Part shown: piece after piece, positions 53,256 to 59,009 of the stretch
How the letters are laid out: every line of letters begins with the position of its first letter
Numbering within the stretch: the first letter of the stretch is position 1
Origin: Nanobdellota archaeon
Lineage (GTDB): Archaea; Nanobdellota; Nanobdellia; Pacearchaeales; GW2011-AR1
Assembly (NCBI GenBank): GCA_021818475.1
Contig: JAKADZ010000005.1
Span: 1-59,009 of the forward strand
Length of the DNA stretch: 59,009 nucleotides
Direction: 5' to 3'
Made by a program: the position numbers and the translations under genes
The notes under the pieces: generated by a model
What the model saw: only the letters and a program-made list of their open reading frames with translations
Databases searched by the model: none
What the model was told of the DNA's origin: nothing

Positions 53256-53404
53256 GCTTTTATTAATTTTATCTGAGAGGAAAACTAAATAAAAATCTCT
53301 TTCACAATTTTTATTTGAGAAAGAAATCAGATAAAGCTAGCTTTGATTATTTTTATCTGCGAGGAAAACTAAATAAAAATCGCTTTCACAATTTTTATTT
53401 GAGA
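53256..53404 (-). repeat. ~65-bp direct duplication of the cyclophilin gene 3' end, 84 bp apart
   Basis: Copies 53256-53320 and 53340-53404; the latter encodes [11 protein letters not shown], the former SQIKIVKEIFI*. Confidence 0.9.
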
Positions 53405-53950
53405 GATAGGTTCGTCATTGGAATCTGTCTGGACTTTTGACATTTTTTCTACAACATCCATCCCGCTTATAACTTTTCCAAAAACGGCGTAGCCATCATC
53501 ACGGACACCGTAATTTAAGAAAGTATTATCTGCTACATTTATGAAAAATTGTGATGTTGCCGAATCATCGACGTTTGTTCTTGCCATTGCAACTGTTCCA
53601 ATGTCATTTGAAAGTCCATTCTGGGATTCTAGTTTTATCGGAGCATGAGTTGGTTTCTGATTTCCTTCTGTGTCAAATCCCCCTCCCTGAACCATAAATC
53701 CTGCGATTATTCTGTGAAAGATTGTGTTGTCATAAAATCCTTCACTGACATATTGTTTGAAATTTGCAACAGTTATCGGAGCTTTATCAGGATAAAGTTC
53801 TATCACTATATTTCCTATTGTAGTTTCAAGTTCTACTTTATTTGACTCTAAAGTGTTTGTATTTTTCACCGTGTTTCCTGTCATTTTCATTGTTAAAAAT
53901 ATTCCTCCGACAATAAGAATTAAAATGAATATAAAAATTATCTTTTTCAT
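53369..53950 (-). CDS. Cyclophilin-type peptidyl-prolyl cis-trans isomerase, membrane anchored
   Basis: TM then [43 protein letters not shown]. Confidence 0.94.
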   Translation of the reverse strand: MKKIIFIFILILIVGGIFLTMKMTGNTVKNTNTLESNKVELETTIGNIVIELYPDKAPITVANFKQYVSEGFYDNTIFHRIIAGFMVQGGGFDTEGNQKPTHAPIKLESQNGLSNDIGTVAMARTNVDDSATSQFFINVADNTFLNYGVRDDGYAVFGKVISGMDVVEKMSKVQTDSNDEPISQIKIVKAIFI

Positions 53951-53956
53951 AAAGAA

Positions 53957-54265
53957 CTAATCTTTCATCTCTATTTTTATGTTGACGTTCTTAGGGATAT
54001 ACATCTTCATAATATTGTGAAGTATTTTTTCGTTTGCAGGGAAATCGATTAATCTTTTGTGGATTCTCATTTCAAATCTGTCGAAAGTTGCAGTTCCGTT
54101 ACCGCAGGGTGATTTTCTTGTTGTGATTTTTAGCTTTTTAGTTGGCAAAGGAACAGGACCTGATATTGTAATTCCTGATTTTTTGGCTATATCTTTGATA
54201 GAATCACAGATAGTATTGAGGGCTTCAATGTCTGTACTGTTTAATTTTATTCTAACTTTTGTCAT
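53957..54265 (-). CDS. rps10: Ribosomal protein uS10
   Basis: MTKVRIKLNSTDIEALNTICDSIKDIAKKSGITISGPVPLPTKKLKITTRKSPCGNGTATFDRFEMRIHKRLID. Confidence 0.95.
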   Translation of the reverse strand: MTKVRIKLNSTDIEALNTICDSIKDIAKKSGITISGPVPLPTKKLKITTRKSPCGNGTATFDRFEMRIHKRLIDFPANEKILHNIMKMYIPKNVNIKIEMKD

Positions 54266-54308
54266 GATAATTATCATTTGAAAATAGTTTAAAAACCTTT
54301 TTATGGGC

Positions 54309-54578
54309 TTAAAGGTCAAATTCTTCGATAAAATCTACTATTGACCTGTAACGTTCCAGAAACCTAAAACCCATATCAGTAAGGATTATGAATTTTTCCT
54401 CTTTGTTAATCACTTCTTTTACGAGGTTTCTCCTAATTAAATCAACGTAATATTCCTTAAAACTGGCAGAAGACAACCCTGATTTTCTCAGCAGTGGAGT
54501 CGGCTTTATGGAATTTTTATTTTTTTTTATGATTTCCAATATGTCTTTCATAATTTCCAATTTAGCTCTTTTTCCCAT
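54309..54578 (-). CDS. Winged-helix transcriptional regulator
   Basis: 89 aa; KLEIMKDILEIIKKNKNSIKPTPLLRKSGLSSASFKEYYVDLIRRNLV..FIILTDMGFRFLERY. Confidence 0.78.
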   Translation of the reverse strand: MGKRAKLEIMKDILEIIKKNKNSIKPTPLLRKSGLSSASFKEYYVDLIRRNLVKEVINKEEKFIILTDMGFRFLERYRSIVDFIEEFDL

Positions 54579-55259
54579 TTAATCTCCCACTCTCTTTAAT
54601 ACTTTGTAAAGTATTATCATAAATATTGAAATTGAAGCAAGGTAAAGCGCCATCTGGAAAAACTGGAAGAAGTCCGGAACTAATATATCTATTATATTCA
54701 AACTTCCGAATATAAACAGAAGCGTATAAATTATGAACAGGTTTCTTTCTTTTTTCTTTTTATAATCTTTCTGATTTGTCAGCAGAACTATGAATGCAAT
54801 TATCAAGAGTATGATATTCAATATAAAAGGCATTTCGGGTCCGGTGAAGAAAATTCCGACCAGTGCAATAACCAAAGCAACTATGTTAAAGATATAAAAT
54901 AGTCTCCTTGAATTTTTGGAATTATTTTTCCATATAATACTGTACAGTAAATAGAATATTGCCATAGAGGTAAAATAAAGATAGAAAAACAGGGAGATTA
55001 TTCCTATAAACATCGGAGATGTTTCGAGAATTCCCTTGGCATCAAAAAAAGCCAGAAGAAATTTTATTGAATATCTGAAAAAATATGCAATTGCGAAAAA
55101 TAAAAATGCCTGCCTGAAATATTTTATTCCCTTATATGAACTAAGCTGATACATTTCTTTTGTTGCATGATAAATCATCAGACTGCATATTATAATTATG
55201 AATGAATAAATTAGTTCAGTACTTGCATTTCCCTGAAGTAAAAAGTTTATCGGAGGCAT
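54579..55259 (-). CDS. 7-TM membrane protein (putative sensor)
   Basis: 226 aa, about seven TM helices, adjacent to winged-helix regulator. Confidence 0.6.
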   Translation of the reverse strand: MPPINFLLQGNASTELIYSFIIIICSLMIYHATKEMYQLSSYKGIKYFRQAFLFFAIAYFFRYSIKFLLAFFDAKGILETSPMFIGIISLFFYLYFTSMAIFYLLYSIIWKNNSKNSRRLFYIFNIVALVIALVGIFFTGPEMPFILNIILLIIAFIVLLTNQKDYKKKKERNLFIIYTLLFIFGSLNIIDILVPDFFQFFQMALYLASISIFMIILYKVLKRVGD

Positions 55260-55352
55260 TTTGATAATAATACTTACTGCTTATTAAATGTTTATAAGAG
55301 AAATGGACATAAAATCCACCTTTCTTATAAATAAAATATATTTTTGTCTGCC

Positions 55353-55718
55353 ATGAAGAAAAAAAATCCGTCTCAGAAAAATAACAAGACAAAGAAAATA
55401 ATAATTATATCCATTGTTTCTATTTTAATTCTGGCAGCTGCAGGATTTTTTGTTTATGATAATTTCATCAAAAAAGATTTCAGGCATGGATTTAATTTCA
55501 CCGGAAATTATACTTCAGGAAGAAGAGGGAACTACACTCTCGACGAAACAACCCAAAATCAAATAACCTCTTTTTTTCAGAGTTCCCCTTCTTCATCTGA
55601 AGTTCAGGATTATTGCAGCAAAAATCCAATGTATTGCGGATATTATTGCAGAAAAATTAATCCCAATGACAGCGTATGTACAGAAGTAAATCAGATATTT
55701 CAAAATATGAGAAGATGA
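55353..55718 (+). CDS. Small membrane-anchored protein of exporter operon
   Basis: TM IIIISIVSILILAAAGFFVY; Cys-rich C-terminus; overlaps the next gene by ATGA. Confidence 0.6.
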   Translation: MKKKNPSQKNNKTKKIIIISIVSILILAAAGFFVYDNFIKKDFRHGFNFTGNYTSGRRGNYTLDETTQNQITSFFQSSPSSSEVQDYCSKNPMYCGYYCRKINPNDSVCTEVNQIFQNMRR

Positions 55719-56410
55719 AAGAAAAATTAATATCAATAAATGAAGTGTGGAAAAAATATGATATGGGGAAGACAGAACCTCTCGTTGTCCTTAAAGAAAT
55801 TAATCTGACAATTAATAAGGGAGATTTTGTTGTTATTACGGGGCCGTCAGGATCAGGCAAAAGTACAATGGTTAATCTTGTCGGTGTTTTGGATAAGCCC
55901 TCATGGGGAACAATTTTTCTTAAAGATACAAATATTGAAAGTATGGGGGAGTCTTCTTTATCTTCCCTCAGAGGAAAAACTATCGGATTTATTTTTCAGC
56001 AGTTTAATCTTCTTCCGACTCTTACTGCCCTTCAGAATGTGATGCTTCCGATGGAAATAATTGATATTCCCGAATCTTATGCAAAAGAAAGAGCACAGAA
56101 TCTTCTTGAAGCATTGAATTTAGGGGACAGGTTAGACCACAAACCAAATGAATTATCCGGGGGGCAGCAGCAGAGAGTTGCAATTGCCCGGGCACTGGCA
56201 AATAATCCAGAAATTATCCTTGCTGATGAACCTACAGGAAACCTTGATTCTGCAACAGGAAAATTTGTAATGGATTATCTCGGAAAACTTCACCGAGAAG
56301 GAAAAACAATAATTTTAATTACCCATGATTTAAGCCTCATAAAATATGGAAAAAGAATTATCCATATTAAAGACGGAAAAATAGAGAAAGAGGTCAATAA
56401 CAGAGACTGA
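55715..56410 (+). CDS. ABC transporter ATP-binding protein (LolD/MacB type)
   Basis: [50 protein letters not shown] at 55715. Confidence 0.93.
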   Translation: MKEKLISINEVWKKYDMGKTEPLVVLKEINLTINKGDFVVITGPSGSGKSTMVNLVGVLDKPSWGTIFLKDTNIESMGESSLSSLRGKTIGFIFQQFNLLPTLTALQNVMLPMEIIDIPESYAKERAQNLLEALNLGDRLDHKPNELSGGQQQRVAIARALANNPEIILADEPTGNLDSATGKFVMDYLGKLHREGKTIILITHDLSLIKYGKRIIHIKDGKIEKEVNNRD

Positions 56411-56459
56411 TGGATTTTTGGTCCATCTTATTTAAAAATAAAAAAATAAAAATTATTTT

Positions 56460-57578
56460 ATGGAAAAAAATTTAATAACGGCAAACGGAATGAAAATATT
56501 TCTTTTACTCTTAGTTGGAGTAGTGCTGACAAATGTTGTTTCTGCACAGGTTACAACAACCAATTTAACTTTTTCTCCTGATTCAATTGTTCAGATTCAG
56601 CAGTTGAGATATGATCCCTATCCTGTTAGCCCAGGAGATTATTTTGATTTCTGGATTAGTGTGCAGTCTCTTCAAAGTTATGGTGCATATAATCTTAAAT
56701 TTGTATTGGATCCAACTTATCCTTTTTCATTGGATTCAAATGATAGCGGAGAAAGAGATTTTGGTCCTAATGATGCTGCATCCATGGTTCTTCATTATAA
56801 GGTAAGAGTTGATCAAAACGCAGTTGCAGGAAATAATGATTTAAAATTAGATTATTATGTTAATGGCATAGAATATACCCAAACATTTTCTATTGATGTG
56901 GAAAATCCGCAGACAACTTTTGATGCAGTTATTCAGGAGATAAGCGGTTCAAGTGTCTCAATTGCCATTGCTAATACAGGAACAAATACTGCAAATTCAG
57001 TCATTGTTAAAATTCCTGACCAGGATTCATTTATTGCTTCAGGAACTAACGGGCAGATGGTTGGAAATCTTAACAGTGGAGATTACAGCATCGTCGGATT
57101 TACATTACTTCCAAAGAGAAGTTTTTCTTCAACTTCAGATTCTACTTCCCAGACTGCATCGACTTCTTCAGTTAAGGGCACACAATCCAGCGGAAGCGAT
57201 AATTACCAAAGTCAAAATACAAGTCTGAAATTTGAAATTGATTATACTGATTCAATTGGAGTTAGAAGAACTGTTGATATGTCACTTCCTCTTAAATTAA
57301 GTCCTGTGAGCAGCAGCACTTCTACTACGGGTTATTCATCATATGGAAATTTCAGGGGAAGACAAACGAGTTCATGGTCTGTCTGGTATACCGTTCTTAT
57401 TATCTTTGGTGTCGGAGGAATAATTTTATTCATAGCCAACAAGAAAAATCCTAAATTAGTAAAAGGAATTTTCGCTAAAATAAATCCAAAAAATTTATTC
57501 AAAAAGAAAAAAGGAAATTACACAGGCGAACTTCCTGACTGGATAAAGAACGCAAAAGAGAAGGAGAAAAATAAATAA
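56460..57578 (+). CDS. Secreted CARDB/NEW3-like protein with C-terminal TM (exporter accessory)
   Basis: Signal peptide, repeated beta-sandwich segments, C-terminal TM and basic tail. Confidence 0.7.
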   Translation: MEKNLITANGMKIFLLLLVGVVLTNVVSAQVTTTNLTFSPDSIVQIQQLRYDPYPVSPGDYFDFWISVQSLQSYGAYNLKFVLDPTYPFSLDSNDSGERDFGPNDAASMVLHYKVRVDQNAVAGNNDLKLDYYVNGIEYTQTFSIDVENPQTTFDAVIQEISGSSVSIAIANTGTNTANSVIVKIPDQDSFIASGTNGQMVGNLNSGDYSIVGFTLLPKRSFSSTSDSTSQTASTSSVKGTQSSGSDNYQSQNTSLKFEIDYTDSIGVRRTVDMSLPLKLSPVSSSTSTTGYSSYGNFRGRQTSSWSVWYTVLIIFGVGGIILFIANKKNPKLVKGIFAKINPKNLFKKKKGNYTGELPDWIKNAKEKEKNK

Positions 57579-57593
57579 ATTCTCTCATGAAAA

Positions 57594-58868
57594 ATGAGAT
57601 TAAAAAAATCCTTCCAGCTTGCTCTTAATGCCCTGTTCCACAGCAAATTAAGAACGTGGCTTACAATTATCGGAATCGTCATCGGTATTGCTGCAGTCGT
57701 TGCTATTGTTTCAATAAGCATAGGAGCTAAACAGCAACTTGAATCGAGACTTGGAAGTTTGGGGGCGGATGTTATCACAATTTCTTCAGGATTCTCCAGA
57801 GCCAGCGGACCGGAAGGATTTGGCAGTCGTGATTCAGTCTCTACCACAACGACTACTGTAAAAAATCTGACTTCGCGTGATGTTTCTGCACTGAAAGGAC
57901 TTAACAATGTAGAATACGTTATGGGTTCTGTTTCAGGGAAAGCCACTATGACTTATCTCACTAAAAGCGCATCGATAAGTGTTGAAGGAGTTGATGTTAA
58001 TACATGGAAAGATGTAACAACTGAACAGATTGATACAGGAAGACTTTTGACAAACGGGGATTCATTTTCTGTTGTTATAAGCGGGAATCTGGCAGATAAA
58101 GTCTTTCCCAACGGAATTCCTCTTAACAGCAAGGTTATTATCGACGGAAAAACATTTAATGTCGTTGGAATTTTGAAAGAAGGAACGTCTTTCGGCGGCA
58201 GCTCCACCGTTTATATGCCTATAGATGTTGCCAGAAATATCGGACTTGATAATGTCGGACAAAATGAATTTGATTCTATCTCTGTAAAAATAAAAGATGT
58301 TTCCCAGTCGAATGAAACTGTAACATTAATTACTAACCAACTTATGATGTCGAGGGGAATTTTAAACAGCAATCAAAAAGATTTTACTGTTTCTTCTCCC
58401 GCAGCTATGCAGTCAACTGTTTCATCCACATTAAATACTATGAGCATTTTTCTCGGAGCAATTGCGGCGATTTCATTGTTGGTCGGAGCAATTGGAATTG
58501 CAAACAGCATGTTTACTTCTGTTCTTGAAAGGACGAGGGACATCGGAGTTATGAAAGCAATAGGAGCAAAAAATAAAGATATCCTTTTGATATTTTTAAT
58601 TAATTCTGGCTTGATAGGACTGGTCGGAGGAATAGGGGGAATTATTTTGGGAACAATAGGTTCAGGTCTGATAAGCATGTTAAGTTCTTCTGCTTCAGGC
58701 AGTTCAGCACGTGGAGGGCTTGGCATGCTGTTGGGAAATACAGCGATAACTCCCGGACTTTTGATTTTATCTTTAATATTTTCTGTTTTAATAGGAATGA
58801 TTGCAGGAGCAATTCCTGCTATAAGAGCTTCCAAACTTAATCCTGTTGAAGCTTTGAGATATGAATAA
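57594..58868 (+). CDS. MacB-like ABC transporter permease (FtsX domain)
   Basis: SKLRTWLTIIGIVIGIAAVVAIVSISIGAKQQLESRLGSLGADVITI; TRDIGVMKAIGAKNKDIL; IPAIRASKLNPVEALRYE. Confidence 0.93.
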   Translation: MRLKKSFQLALNALFHSKLRTWLTIIGIVIGIAAVVAIVSISIGAKQQLESRLGSLGADVITISSGFSRASGPEGFGSRDSVSTTTTTVKNLTSRDVSALKGLNNVEYVMGSVSGKATMTYLTKSASISVEGVDVNTWKDVTTEQIDTGRLLTNGDSFSVVISGNLADKVFPNGIPLNSKVIIDGKTFNVVGILKEGTSFGGSSTVYMPIDVARNIGLDNVGQNEFDSISVKIKDVSQSNETVTLITNQLMMSRGILNSNQKDFTVSSPAAMQSTVSSTLNTMSIFLGAIAAISLLVGAIGIANSMFTSVLERTRDIGVMKAIGAKNKDILLIFLINSGLIGLVGGIGGIILGTIGSGLISMLSSSASGSSARGGLGMLLGNTAITPGLLILSLIFSVLIGMIAGAIPAIRASKLNPVEALRYE

Positions 58869-58925
58869 TTTTTTCAATAATCTTTAAAAATTCTTTTTTC
58901 CTTTAATCATAAAGGGTTAAAGAGG

Positions 58926-59009
58926 ATGAATAACAGAGGGAAAATAATTTCAGTTTCTTTTTTTGGAATTTTAATTTTATTTGGAATTTTATTGATTTTG
59001 TTTATGCCC
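58926..59009 (+). CDS. Start of a membrane/secreted protein, truncated by window end
   Basis: MNNRGKIISVSFFGILILFGILLILFMP... Confidence 0.5.
   Translation, partial: MNNRGKIISVSFFGILILFGILLILFMP

Noticed and set aside
1-59009. tRNA genes
   Set aside because: No cloverleaf with GGTTCRANNCC T-arm was recognised by eye; a tRNAscan run would be decisive.

Overview
The window looks like the AT-rich, compact chromosome of an archaeon, probably DPANN / Woese-Pacearchaeota-like. Supporting signs are archaeal ribosomal proteins eL8/L7Ae, eS28, eL24, eS6 and uS10, aIF2-gamma, aIF5B, archaeal TrpRS and ThrRS, class III pilin-like signal peptides, and TATA-type promoters. It also carries bacterial-type gyrase (gyrB and gyrA with a GyrA box), LemA-HtpX, PEP synthase and GmhA. 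No tRNA, rRNA or CRISPR array was recognised. Main discoveries: (1) A complete cargo-carrying transposon at 21328-24302 with 25-bp perfect terminal inverted repeats and a 9-bp target duplication (ATTATCAAG). It encodes an AbrB-like regulator, an Sll1717-like P-loop NTPase, a zinc-ribbon DDE transposase and a small zinc-ribbon protein. Its two promoters share a TTCGGNTACC operator placed on both sides of the TATA box. The element sits just upstream of the L7Ae-eS28-eL24 ribosomal operon. (2) Several genes have duplicated 3' ends that include the stop codon (eS28, gyrB, cyclophilin, cargo NTPase). In eS28 and gyrB the copies encode the same or nearly the same C-terminus with different codons. 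(3) A palindromic ~50-bp dispersed element lies inside two unrelated ORFs in different reading frames, and a GC-rich in-frame insert is present in ThrRS. Both resemble Rickettsia palindromic elements. (4) A candidate ~225-nt structured RNA lies beside a truncated Dph2 gene. (5) Modular pilin/fibrinogen-domain surface proteins share a nearly identical N-terminal DNA cassette. (6) A K-turn lies in the L7Ae leader. All domain names are from motif reading by eye; no searches were run.
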